DNA from: Crystallibacter sulfonylureivorans_A
GTDB taxonomy: Bacteria > Actinomycetota > Actinomycetes > Actinomycetales > Micrococcaceae
Assembly (NCBI RefSeq): GCF_047607445.1
Contig: NZ_JBLKRT010000001.1
Location: 124,001 to 188,000, forward strand
Direction: 5' to 3'
Length of the DNA: 64,000 bases
Notes under the pieces: generated by a model
Told to the model about the DNA's origin: nothing
Database searches by the model: none
What the model saw: only the letters and a program-made list of their open reading frames with translations
In this document: positions 52,501 to 59,803 of the stretch, piece by piece
Layout of the letters: each line of letters begins with the position of its first letter
Position numbering within the stretch: position 1 is the first letter of the stretch
Made by a program: the position numbers and the translations under genes

Positions 52501-53350
52501 AGTCGTCCGCGGTCAGCTTGCCGGCGCGGGCCCGCTTGATCAGGTCCTCGTAGGTATGCCAGAACTCGGAGAAGTTCATCGTCTCGGCGCGCTTGATGTT
52601 CGGCACCACCAGCAGGCGGGTGCCGTCCGGCTTGGGCATGTCAATGGCAATGCCGAAGTTCACGTGGGCCGGCTGGACCGCCGCGGGCTTGCCGTCGATC
52701 TCGTCGTAGTGGACGTTCTGGCTGGGGAACTGGCCCAGCGCCTTGACCACGGCGTAGCCGATCAGGTGGGTGAAGGAGACCTTGCCACCACGGGCGCGCG
52801 CCAGGTTTGAGTTGATCACCACGCGGTTGTCGATCAGCAGCTTGGCCGGAACTGCGCGCACCGTCGTTGCGGTGGGCACGCTGAGGCTGGCGTCCATGTT
52901 GGTGGCGATGGCCTTGGCCGGTCCGCGGAGCACGGAGACGGTGTCCTCTTCGGCGACGGCGCTGGGCGCGGACTTGGGCAGCTGGGCCGGGATCGGTGCC
53001 GGCTTCGGCTCCGCCTTCGCGGCGGGCTTGGCCGGGGCAGCGGCCTTATCGGTGGAGGTGTTGGGTGCCGGCCGGGTGTCGGCGGGAATGGGCTTGGTTC
53101 CGGCCCGATCGGTGGCAGTGCTCTCACCCGAGGCCTTCGGGGTGTCCTTCACCGGAGCGGGGCGGGACGGGGACTGCGCGGAAGCAGCAGTGTCGTTCGA
53201 ACTGCCGGCGCCATTGGCCGCTTCGAAGATGCTCCACCATTTCTTGTCCACGGAATTCTTGTCTTGGAGGTACTGCTCGTAGATTTCGTCAACGAGCCAT
53301 TCGTTACCGCCAAATTCCTCGGGTAGACGAAGGTTGGGATGCTCTGGCAC
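49571..53350 (-). CDS. kgd: Multifunctional 2-oxoglutarate dehydrogenase (E1/E2-like Kgd)
   Basis: A 1259-residue fused enzyme of the TCA cycle. The N-terminus NEWLVDEIYEQYLQDKNSVDKKWW resembles E1 starts. A Pro/Ala-rich linker (about 45-110) leads to an E2-type acyltransferase domain (about 115-355) with TYDHRVIQGAGSGEFLR. The thiamine-diphosphate-dependent E1 part follows, with GDAAFAGQGVVAETL and NNQVGFTT forming the ThDP motif. In actinobacteria this protein oxidises 2-oxoglutarate with an E3 and lipoyl E2, and is inhibited by unphosphorylated FHA protein (GarA/OdhI). Start GTG 53350. Strong terminator downstream. Confidence 0.97.
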   Translation of the reverse strand: MPEHPNLRLPEEFGGNEWLVDEIYEQYLQDKNSVDKKWWSIFEAANGAGSSNDTAASAQSPSRPAPVKDTPKASGESTATDRAGTKPIPADTRPAPNTSTDKAAAPAKPAAKAEPKPAPIPAQLPKSAPSAVAEEDTVSVLRGPAKAIATNMDASLSVPTATTVRAVPAKLLIDNRVVINSNLARARGGKVSFTHLIGYAVVKALGQFPSQNVHYDEIDGKPAAVQPAHVNFGIAIDMPKPDGTRLLVVPNIKRAETMNFSEFWHTYEDLIKRARAGKLTADDYAGTTVSLTNPGGIGTVHSVPRLSKGQATIVGVGALEYPAEFRGASEKTIAAQGVGKIITLTSTYDHRVIQGAGSGEFLRLVESLLLGEQGFYDEIFEALRIPYEPVRWRADNQVDVELQVNKIARIQQLVHAYRVRGHLMADTNPLEYVQRKHPDLDINTYGLTLWDLDREWVTGGFGGADRLKLRDILGVLRDAYCRTTGIEYMHIQDPAEREWFQNELERPYAKPSREEQLRVLGKLNAAEAFETFLQTKFVGQKRFSLEGGESLIPLLDAVISDAADDGLDEVAIGMAHRGRLNVLTNIAGKTYAQVFREFEGTQDPRSVQGSGDVKYHLGTEGKFTSDNGNETKVYLAANPSHLEAVDPVLEGIVRAKQDRLDRGDEFPVLPIMIHGDAAFAGQGVVAETLNLSQLRGYRTGGTVHIVVNNQVGFTTSPHSSRSSVYSTDVAKMIQAPVFHVNGDDPEAVVRVGQMAYEYRQRFHKDVVIDMVCYRRRGHNEGDDPSMTQPMMYNLIEAKRSTRKLYTEALVGRGDITQDEADQALRDYQERLERVFAETHAAQTSPIPIITKDSAAVSDLERPLSQQAEDKDNVPSGTAISAETLAKIGQAHLAIPESFTVHPKLKALLERREQMSREGNIDWGFGELAAFGSLLMEGVPVRLAGQDSRRGTFVQRHAVFHDRVSGEEWAPLSHLSDDQAKLWIYDSLLSEYAAMGFEYGYSVERPDALVLWEAQFGDFVNGAQTVIDEFLSSAEQKWGQRSSLVLMLPHGYEGQGPDHSSARIERFLQMCAEDNMIVANPTTPASHFHLLRRQAYNRPRKPLIIFTPKQLLRLKAAAAKVEDFTTGTFQPVIGDVQDLNGQDVDRVVLVSGRLYYDLLAARQKNSDTKTALIRVEQLYPLPVEEIQAELAKYPNAEVVWAQDEPANQGPWPFMGLYLPEALDRKLRLVSRPASAATSTGSAKRHAVEQDVLVKKAFERR

Positions 53351-53583
53351 TTGTAATACGCCTCTTCCGTGAGTTGCCGCTTGCCCTGCAGATCACACGC
53401 TTCCCTGGCTGCCTTCCGGACCTGCCGTCAGCAGCGGAATTGCGAGCGCGCGTCTGGCGCGCACTAGATCTGGACCAGTAGCCAGTCTAATGACACTTTC
53501 GCAACGCAGGCTAATCTTTACCGCCCGCGCCGCCGAACATCTCTGCGATTCGTTCCCGGCGCCGCTGCCTCTAGACTTTCCGG

Positions 53584-53625
53584 GGGAGCCTGGCCGGTCC
53601 ACTGCGGTGCGCTGCCGCAGGCTCC
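53584..53625 (+). other. Hairpin in the guaB1 leader
   Basis: GGGAGCCTG (53584-53592) pairs perfectly with CAGGCTCCC (53618-53625 plus 53617-side pairing) across a 25-base loop, 80-120 bases before the guaB1 start, followed by a CCGTACGG palindrome. The 353-base gap between kgd and guaB1 holds no gene; a TAGACT at about 53573 may be the guaB1 -10. Confidence 0.5.
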
Positions 53626-53703
53626 CGGGGTACCGTACGGTTCCCGAACCACCTGCACCGGCCGTTCCGCCGGCCTGCACGGCGACGAGGAAAGTGAGCA
53701 GCC

Positions 53704-55158
53704 ATGCGCCTGATCAACCAGCCGATGACCGACCTGACCTATTCAGACGTCTTCCTGGTGCCTTCGCGCTCCGACGTCACCTCCAGGCTGGACGTGGACT
53801 TGTCCGCCGGCGACGGCACGGGCAGCACCATTCCGCTGGTGGTGGCGAACATGACCGCCGTGAGCGGGCGCCGGATGGCGGAGACGATGGCGCGCCGGGG
53901 CGGGCTTGCCGTGCTGCCGCAGGACGTGCCGCTGGAGGTGCTTGCGGAGGTCACCGGCTGGGTCAAAGACCGCCACACCGTCTTCGAAACCCCGTTGAAA
54001 CTGACCGCGGGGAACACCGTCATTGACGCCCTGCACTTGATGGACAAGCGGTCGCACGGCGCCGTCGCGGTAGTGGACGACGCCGGCAAGTGCGTGGGCG
54101 TGGTGCGCGCCGAGGACTGCGAGGGCGTAGACCGCTATGCCGCGCTGGAGTCGGTGATGGCGGCCCACCCGCTGCTGCTGGAGGCGTCCATGTTCGACGC
54201 CGGGATGGAGGCCTCGTTGCGCCAGGCCTTCGATTTGTTCGACTCGGCGTCGGCGCACTTCGCCCCGGTGGTGGACGACGACGGCATGCTGCTGGGCGCG
54301 CTTACCCGTTCGGGCGCGCTCCGGTCCACCATCTACACCCCCACGCTGGACCCGCAGGGCAGACTGCGGGTGGCGGCCGCCGTCGGAATCAATGGCGATG
54401 TTAAGGGCAAGACCGAGGCGCTGCTGGAGGCGGGAGTGGACGTGCTGGTGGTGGATACCGCGCACGGGCACCAGCGCAAGATGTTCGACGCCCTTGACGC
54501 CGTACGCAGTCTGGATCCGCAGGTTCCCGTGGTGGCCGGCAACGTGGTCAGCGCCGAAGGGGTCCGCGACCTAGTGGAAGCCGGCGCTGACATCGTCAAG
54601 GTCGGCGTGGGGCCGGGCGCCATGTGCACCACGCGGATGATGACTGCGGTGGGCCGTCCGCAGTTCTCAGCCGTCCAGGAATGCGCGGAGGCTGCACGCG
54701 AGCTTGGCGCGCATGTCTGGGCCGACGGCGGGGTCCGCTATCCGCGCGACGTGGCGCTGGCGCTGGCGGCCGGGGCCAGCCAGGTGATGATCGGCTCCTG
54801 GTTCGCCGGCACGCACGAAAGTCCGGGGGACCTGCTCACGGACAGCAGCGGTCGCAAATACAAGGAGAGTTTCGGCATGGCCTCGGCCCGTGCCGTGCAG
54901 AACCGGACCCGCCGCGACGACGCCTTCGAGCGGGCGCGCAAGGCACTTTTCGAGGAAGGCATTTCGTCCTCGAAGATGTACCTTGACCCGCTGCGTCCCG
55001 GTGTAGAGGACCTGCTGGACGAGATCACCGCCGGTTTGCGCAGCTCGCTGACCTATGCCGGCGCGCAGAATTTGGTGCAGTTCCGCGAGCAGGCCATCGT
55101 TGGTGTGCAGTCGGCCGCTGGCTATGAGGAGGGGCGCCCGGTACCGCAGAGCTGGTAG
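53704..55158 (+). CDS. guaB1: GuaB1-family IMP dehydrogenase-related protein (GMP reductase-like)
   Basis: A 484-residue TIM-barrel protein of the IMPDH/GMPR family. Residues about 95-205 form a pair of CBS domains (DALHLMDKRSHGAVAVVDD, ASAHFAPVVDDDGMLLGALTRSG). The catalytic loop VGVGPGAMCTTRM has the nucleophile Cys, and YRDVALALAAGASQVMIGSWFAGT-type sequence binds the nucleotide phosphate. Mycobacterial GuaB1 is reported to be a CBS-regulated GMP reductase, not a true IMPDH, and this matches it in layout. It should interconvert purine nucleotides with NADPH. ATG at 53704 has GAGGAAAGTGAGCAGCC upstream. Confidence 0.9.
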   Translation: MRLINQPMTDLTYSDVFLVPSRSDVTSRLDVDLSAGDGTGSTIPLVVANMTAVSGRRMAETMARRGGLAVLPQDVPLEVLAEVTGWVKDRHTVFETPLKLTAGNTVIDALHLMDKRSHGAVAVVDDAGKCVGVVRAEDCEGVDRYAALESVMAAHPLLLEASMFDAGMEASLRQAFDLFDSASAHFAPVVDDDGMLLGALTRSGALRSTIYTPTLDPQGRLRVAAAVGINGDVKGKTEALLEAGVDVLVVDTAHGHQRKMFDALDAVRSLDPQVPVVAGNVVSAEGVRDLVEAGADIVKVGVGPGAMCTTRMMTAVGRPQFSAVQECAEAARELGAHVWADGGVRYPRDVALALAAGASQVMIGSWFAGTHESPGDLLTDSSGRKYKESFGMASARAVQNRTRRDDAFERARKALFEEGISSSKMYLDPLRPGVEDLLDEITAGLRSSLTYAGAQNLVQFREQAIVGVQSAAGYEEGRPVPQSW

Positions 55159-55227
55159 CGGAGCAGGGGGGCCCGCGGCGGGGTCTGGCTGCTACGCTAG
55201 TGCGCATAATGGACAGCTATTCTAGGA

Positions 55228-55387
55228 GCCGGTCCGTGACGCGCCCCGCAAGTGCATGCCGCACTGCGGGGGCCGCCCAAGCGGTGGTCAATTGCGAGGC
55301 GTCACCCAGCACCGGCAAATCCCGTGCACGTGCCCATCACACACTTGCCGCCAATGCGGCCGGTCAGGAGCCCTCTAGTCCGGGCTC
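55228..55387 (+). ncRNA. Candidate structured leader RNA upstream of the CorC-family pair
   Basis: The 280-base gap before 55439 has no gene, but the transcript can fold extensively. A long closing stem has GCCGGT (55228-55233) with ACCGGC (55311-55316), an internal loop (CC / CCAGC), then GTGACGC (55236-55242) with GCGTCAC (55299-55305). Inside are hairpin 1, CCCCGC plus AGTGC with GCACT plus GCGGGG (55244-55271, one bulged A), and hairpin 2, CCGC/GCGG with loop CCAA (55273-55284). Downstream are GCCGC/GCGGC (55347-55360) and GAGCCC/GGGCTC (55368-55387). It does not match the riboswitch consensus sequences I know, including the M-box and yybP-ykoY. A metal-sensing role is inferred from the CorC-type genes it precedes. 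Confidence 0.55.
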
Positions 55388-55438
55388 GGACGACCACCCT
55401 CCATCTGACCGCCTGATCTGCAGGACGGCGGCGCGCTG

Positions 55439-56779
55439 ATGGAATGGATCCAAATCGCCGCCGGCATGCTCTTAATCCTCGGCACCGGCTTCTTCGTTGC
55501 CGTTGAATTCGCCCTGGTGGCCCTCGACCAGCCCACTGTGCAGCGCGCCGTCGACAAAGGCGACCGTGGCGCAGTGCCGCTGATGAAATGCCTGAAGTCC
55601 CTCTCCACGCAGCTGTCCAGCTGCCAGCTCGGCATCACGTTGACCACGCTGCTGACCGGTTTCTTGATGGAACCGGCGATCAGCAGCCTGCTGCGTCCGC
55701 CGTTGGCGGCGCTCGGCCTGGCCGAGGCGGTAATTCAGCCGATCGGGGCTGTGGTCGCCATGGTGATCGCCACCCTGCTCTCCATGCTGCTGGGCGAACT
55801 GGTCCCGAAGAACGCTTCCATCGCGCTGCCGATGGCAGTCGGCAAGCTGGTGGCGCGGCCCCAGCTGATCTTCACCGCGGTCTTCAAGCCCTTCGTGCTG
55901 ATGCTCAACGGCTTTGCCAACAAGGTGCTCCACCTGTTCGGGCTGGAGGCCAAGGAAGAGCTTTCCGGCGCGCGGACTCCCTCCGAGCTCGCGTCGCTGG
56001 TGCGCCGCTCCGCCGAGATGGGCACGCTGGACGCCGGGACCGCGAACTTCCTGGCCAAGACGCTGTCCTTCTCCGGCCGGACCGCTGCAGATGTCATGAC
56101 CCCGCGGATCCGTGTGGAGTTCATCGATGCCGACCAGACCGTGGCCGATCTGATTGCCGCTGCCCGCCGGACCGGCTACTCCCGGTTCCCGGTTCTCGGC
56201 GATTCGCCCGACGACGTCCGCGGCGTCGCGCACATCAAGAAGGCCATCGGCGTCCCGCGCCAGAAGCGTGGGGCCCTGCCAGCGGCCACCATCATGACCG
56301 ATGTGCTGCGCGTGCCGGAGACGGTGCACCTGGACTCGCTGCTCTCCGAACTGCGTGCCGCGAACCTGCAGTTCGCCGTCGTCCTGGACGAATACGGCGG
56401 AACCGCAGGCGTTGTCACGCTGGAGGATCTGGTGGAGGAAATCGTCGGCGAGGTCGCAGACGAACACGACCGGGTCAAGCCGGGAGTGCTGCAGAGCGCC
56501 GCCGGGAACTGGTATTTCCCCGGTTTGATGCGTCCGGACGAGGTCACCGAGCAGATTCCGCAGCTGACCGTGCCCGACGAGGCCAGCTATGAAACGGTGG
56601 GCGGCTTCATCATGGCCGAGCTGGGCCGGATTGCCGTTGTTGGCGATACCGTCGCGGTGGAGGGCGGCACGCTGGAGGTCGAGCGGCTGGACGGACGGCG
56701 GGTGGACCGCGTGCGCTTTATCCCCGACCCGGCAGCCGAGGCCGGGCTGCCCGACGCCGGCAAGGCGGGTGAGCTCTGA
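55439..56779 (+). CDS. CNNM/CorC-family membrane protein (hemolysin family), with CBS and CorC_HlyC domains
   Basis: A 446-residue protein. Residues 1 to about 190 form the DUF21/CNNM membrane domain (ILGTGFFVAVEFALVALDQPTVQRAVDKG; LGELVPKNASIALP). A CBS pair follows (TAADVMTPRIRVEFIDADQ; LQFAVVLDEYGGTAGVVTLEDLVEEIVGEV), then a C-terminal CorC_HlyC domain (about 350-430, ASYETVGGFIMAELGRI). The family is linked to Mg, Co or other divalent-cation efflux. ATG at 55439 has only a weak ribosome site (CAGGAC). Its stop overlaps the next gene (TGATG). The long structured leader suggests expression is regulated at RNA level. Confidence 0.92.
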   Translation: MEWIQIAAGMLLILGTGFFVAVEFALVALDQPTVQRAVDKGDRGAVPLMKCLKSLSTQLSSCQLGITLTTLLTGFLMEPAISSLLRPPLAALGLAEAVIQPIGAVVAMVIATLLSMLLGELVPKNASIALPMAVGKLVARPQLIFTAVFKPFVLMLNGFANKVLHLFGLEAKEELSGARTPSELASLVRRSAEMGTLDAGTANFLAKTLSFSGRTAADVMTPRIRVEFIDADQTVADLIAAARRTGYSRFPVLGDSPDDVRGVAHIKKAIGVPRQKRGALPAATIMTDVLRVPETVHLDSLLSELRAANLQFAVVLDEYGGTAGVVTLEDLVEEIVGEVADEHDRVKPGVLQSAAGNWYFPGLMRPDEVTEQIPQLTVPDEASYETVGGFIMAELGRIAVVGDTVAVEGGTLEVERLDGRRVDRVRFIPDPAAEAGLPDAGKAGEL

Positions 56780-57837
56780 TGGCGGCCATGGGTATTTTCT
56801 GGCTGGTGGTGCTGCTGCTGGGCAACGCCTTCTTCGTCGGCGCCGAGTTCGCCGTCATGTCCGCCCGCCGAAGCCAGATCGAGCCCTTGGCAGAGGGCGG
56901 ATCCAAGCGTGCCAAGACCACCTTGTGGGCCATGGAACACGTCTCCCTGATGCTGGCGTGCGCCCAGCTGGGCATCACCGTGTGTTCGCTGCTGATCCTG
57001 AACGTGGCTGAACCGGCGATCAAGGAACTGCTGCTGCTGCCGCTGGAGGGCTGGCTGGGCATTCCGCATGAGGTTTCCTACGGGATCTCCTTTGCCGTGG
57101 CGCTGCTGCTGGTGACCTTCCTGCACGTGACCTTTGGCGAAATGGTGCCGAAGAACATCTCCGTTTCCGTGGCGGACAAAGCTGCGTTGCTGCTCGCCCC
57201 GCCGTTGGTGGCCGTGTCCAAGGTGGTGCGGCCAGTCATCGCCACGCTGAACTGGTCGGCGAACCACATTCTCCGGGCCATGCGGATCGAACCGAAGGAC
57301 GAGGTGTCCTCCACCTTCACGCTGGAGGAAGTCCAGTCGATCGTGCAGGAGTCCACGAAGCACGGGCTGGTGGACGACGACGCCGGACTGATCTCCAGCT
57401 CGCTGGAGTTCTCGGCCGTCACCGCGGCCACCGTGATGGTGCCCCTTGACCAGCTGGTGACCATCGGCGTCGATACCACCCCGGAGCAGTTCGAGCGGGT
57501 GGTGGGCCGGACCGGGTTCTCCCGGTTCGCGGTGGCCGATGCGGAGGACAACCTGACCGGATACCTGCACCTGAAGGACGTCATGACCATCCCGGAGGAC
57601 CGGTTCAACAAGACGATCCCGGTCACCAAGGTCCGCACCTTGGCCAATCTGGCGCTCGATGAGGAAATCGAGGACGCGCTGGGGGTCATGCAGCGCACGG
57701 GCTCGCACCTGGCCCGTGTGCTGGGCACCGACGGCAGCACCCACGGCGTGCTGTTCCTCGAGGATGTGATCGAAGTGCTGGTGGGCGAGATCCGCGACGA
57801 GACGCAGGCCCAGGGCCTCCGCCGGACCGGCGAATAA
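56779..57837 (+). CDS. CNNM/CorC-family membrane protein, short form
   Basis: A 352-residue paralogue of the preceding gene. The CNNM membrane domain occupies residues 1 to about 180 (GNAFFVGAEFAVMSARRSQIEPLAEGG; TFGEMVPKNISVSV), followed by a CBS pair (AATVMVPLDQLVTIGVDTT; GSHLARVLGTDGSTHGVLFLEDVIEVLVGEI). It ends there, without the CorC_HlyC domain of the long form. Such long/short pairs are common in actinobacteria, and the two may form a heteromer. ATG at 56779 shares its first base with the previous stop. Confidence 0.92.
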   Translation: MAAMGIFWLVVLLLGNAFFVGAEFAVMSARRSQIEPLAEGGSKRAKTTLWAMEHVSLMLACAQLGITVCSLLILNVAEPAIKELLLLPLEGWLGIPHEVSYGISFAVALLLVTFLHVTFGEMVPKNISVSVADKAALLLAPPLVAVSKVVRPVIATLNWSANHILRAMRIEPKDEVSSTFTLEEVQSIVQESTKHGLVDDDAGLISSSLEFSAVTAATVMVPLDQLVTIGVDTTPEQFERVVGRTGFSRFAVADAEDNLTGYLHLKDVMTIPEDRFNKTIPVTKVRTLANLALDEEIEDALGVMQRTGSHLARVLGTDGSTHGVLFLEDVIEVLVGEIRDETQAQGLRRTGE

Positions 57838-57846
57838 CCCACTGAA

Positions 57847-57881
57847 GAGGGCGCGGAACTGCTAGGCGGTTCCGCGCCCTC
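57847..57881 (+). terminator. Intrinsic terminator after the CorC pair
   Basis: GAGGGCGCGGAAC (57847-57859) pairs perfectly with GTTCCGCGCCCTC (57869-57881) over a 9-base loop, 10 bases after the stop. Confidence 0.85.
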
Positions 57882-57893
57882 GGCGTGCGGTAA

Positions 57894-57950
57894 TGCGAAC
57901 GGTTCGCAATGCGCTATTCTGGAAACCCTTATTGTTACTGATTCTCATCT
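57894..57950 (+). promoter_or_regulatory. znuA control region: palindrome, -10 and Zur-like half-site
   Basis: A 15-base palindrome TGCGAAC-G-GTTCGCA (57894-57908) is followed by TATTCT (57915-57920, possible -10) and an AT-rich segment at 57929-57950 ending TGATTCTCAT, which resembles one half of actinobacterial Fur/Zur boxes. The znuA GTG follows at 57973. Which element binds Zur is unclear. Confidence 0.45.
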
Positions 57951-57972
57951 GTGAGTAGAACCGAGGTCGCCC

Positions 57973-58998
57973 GTGAGGCACTCCCGCACCACCCCCGTCC
58001 TGGCCGGTCTGGCCGCCACAGCACTGCTGTTGTCCGGTTGCGCGGCTGCCGGAGGCGGGGCCGCAGGTGAGGACACAGCGCAGGGAACGTTGAGTGTGGT
58101 GGCTTCCACGAATGTCTACGGAGACGTGGCGCGCAGCATCGGCGGCGACCGGGTTGAGGTCACGTCGATCATTGACCGGATGGCCCAGGACCCGCACTCC
58201 TATGAAGCATCGGCCCGCGACAAGCTGGCGGTTTCCAAGGCTGACGTCGTACTGGAAAACGGCGGCGGCTATGACACGTTCATGCACACCCTCGCCGACG
58301 ATACCGGCGTCGACCACAACAACATCATCACTGCGGTGGACCTGTCGCCGCTGCCCGGTGCACAAGAGGCGGCACACACTCCTGCCTCCACCGGCACCGA
58401 CGACGGCGACGCCGGTGCCGGCCAGGGCGACCACAGCCACGGGGAGGAGGACCACGCCGGCCACGACCACGGCGGCTTCAACGAACACGTCTGGTACGAC
58501 CTCGCCACCATGGCCAAGGTGGCCGATGCCGTCGCCGGAAAGTTGTCCGCGCTGGACCCGGATCAGGCCGATACCTACAAAGCCAACGCCGAGCAGTTCC
58601 ATGCCGGGCTGGACAAGCTGAGTGCCGAAGCGGACGAAGTGGCCGGCTCTGCCGACGGGGTGGCCGTAGCGGCCACGGACCCGGTGCCGTTGCACCTGTT
58701 CGATGCCCTGGGGCTGGAAAACAAGACGCCCGAGGACTTCATGGAGGCTGCCGAGGAAGGCAACGACGCCGCCCCGCAGGCCCTCAAAGAAGCCGAAGAC
58801 CTGGTCACCGGCGGGTCGGTCCGGTTTGTCGCCTACAACGAACAGACCGAGGGCCCGCAAACGCAGCGCCTCCGCTTGCTGGCGGAGAAGGCGGGCATCG
58901 CCGTCGTCAATTTCACTGAGACCCTGCCGGAAGGCCAGGACTACCTGGGCTGGATGAGCGGCAACCTCCACGCTGTGGAAAAGGCACTGCGCGGATGA
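57973..58998 (+). CDS. znuA: Zinc ABC transporter substrate-binding lipoprotein (ZnuA-like)
   Basis: A 341-residue cluster A-I binding lipoprotein; lipobox LLLSGC with Cys23. It carries a His/Asp-rich loop (GDHSHGEEDHAGHDHGG) between strands, the usual mark of zinc-binding ZnuA as opposed to manganese-binding relatives. Likely ligands are His75 (AQDPHSYE), the His of FNEHVWYDL and an acidic or His residue in the C-terminal lobe (AYNEQTEG). It captures zinc outside the membrane. GTG at 57973 lies after AGGTCGCCC. Its stop overlaps znuC (ATGA). Confidence 0.93.
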   Translation: MRHSRTTPVLAGLAATALLLSGCAAAGGGAAGEDTAQGTLSVVASTNVYGDVARSIGGDRVEVTSIIDRMAQDPHSYEASARDKLAVSKADVVLENGGGYDTFMHTLADDTGVDHNNIITAVDLSPLPGAQEAAHTPASTGTDDGDAGAGQGDHSHGEEDHAGHDHGGFNEHVWYDLATMAKVADAVAGKLSALDPDQADTYKANAEQFHAGLDKLSAEADEVAGSADGVAVAATDPVPLHLFDALGLENKTPEDFMEAAEEGNDAAPQALKEAEDLVTGGSVRFVAYNEQTEGPQTQRLRLLAEKAGIAVVNFTETLPEGQDYLGWMSGNLHAVEKALRG

Positions 58999-59801
58999 GC
59001 GCGGCTGCGACCGCCGCCGTCCGCCTGCAGGGTGCTTCGCTGTCCTTCGGCCAGCGCGTGCTGTGGCATGACCTGGATTTGACCATCAGGCCGGGGGAGT
59101 TCTTCGCCGTGCTGGGCCCGAACGGCTCGGGCAAGACCAGCTTCCTGCGCGTGCTGCTGGGCCTGCAGCCGTTGAGCCACGGCTCGGCCGAGATCAATGG
59201 GCGGCCGCTGGAACGTGGCAGCCGGGAGATTGGCTACATTCCGCAGCAGAAGACCTTCGCCCCCGAGACGCCGCTGCGGGCCCGCGACCTGGTGGGTTTG
59301 GGCCTGGATGGCCACCGCTGGGGCATCCGGCTGAACACCCGCAAGCATCGCCGGCGGGTGGATGAGCTGCTGGACATGGTGGGCGCCTCAGAGTACGCGG
59401 AGGCCCCGGTGGGGCAGCTGTCCGGCGGCGAGCAACAGCGGCTCCGGGCGGCCCAGGCGCTGGCGTCTGACCCCAGGGTTCTGCTCTGCGACGAGCCGCT
59501 GCTTTCACTGGACCTGCACCACCAGCAGGCCGTCAGCGCCATGATCAACCGGCAATGCCACGAGAAGAACAGTGCCGTGGTCTTTGTGACGCATGAGATC
59601 AACCCGATCATCGATTACGTGGACCGGGTGTTGTACCTGGCCGGCGGGCAGTTCCGCGTGGGGACGCCGGAAGAGGTGATGACGACGGAGGTGCTGTCGC
59701 GGATGTACAACAGCCACGTGGAAGTCATCCACAACCAGGGACGCATCATCGTGGTCGGCCTGCCGGACGCCACCACCCACCACCACGGAGAGGGGGCGTA
59801 G
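58995..59801 (+). CDS. znuC: Zinc ABC transporter ATPase (ZnuC-like)
   Basis: A 268-residue ATPase: Walker A GPNGSGKTS, Q-loop IGYIPQQKTFAPETPLRARDLVGLG, signature LSGGEQQRLRAAQAL, Walker B VLLCDEPLLSLD, H-loop VVFVTHEINP. It drives zinc uptake with the binding protein and permease on either side. ATG at 58995 overlaps znuA by four bases. The C-terminus is His-rich (TTHHHGEGA), perhaps a metal-sensing tail. Confidence 0.94.
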   Translation: MSAAATAAVRLQGASLSFGQRVLWHDLDLTIRPGEFFAVLGPNGSGKTSFLRVLLGLQPLSHGSAEINGRPLERGSREIGYIPQQKTFAPETPLRARDLVGLGLDGHRWGIRLNTRKHRRRVDELLDMVGASEYAEAPVGQLSGGEQQRLRAAQALASDPRVLLCDEPLLSLDLHHQQAVSAMINRQCHEKNSAVVFVTHEINPIIDYVDRVLYLAGGQFRVGTPEEVMTTEVLSRMYNSHVEVIHNQGRIIVVGLPDATTHHHGEGA

Positions 59802-59803
59802 GG

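Noticed and set aside
49505..52810. Plus-strand open frame of about 1100 codons
   Set aside because: It is the exact antisense of kgd, whose domains and motifs are unambiguous. Long antisense frames are a by-product of high third-position GC.
55200..55439. Plus-strand frame of 79 codons before the CorC pair
   Set aside because: Its composition is untypical (Ser/Arg/Ala without hydrophobic core) and the region is better explained as a structured leader.
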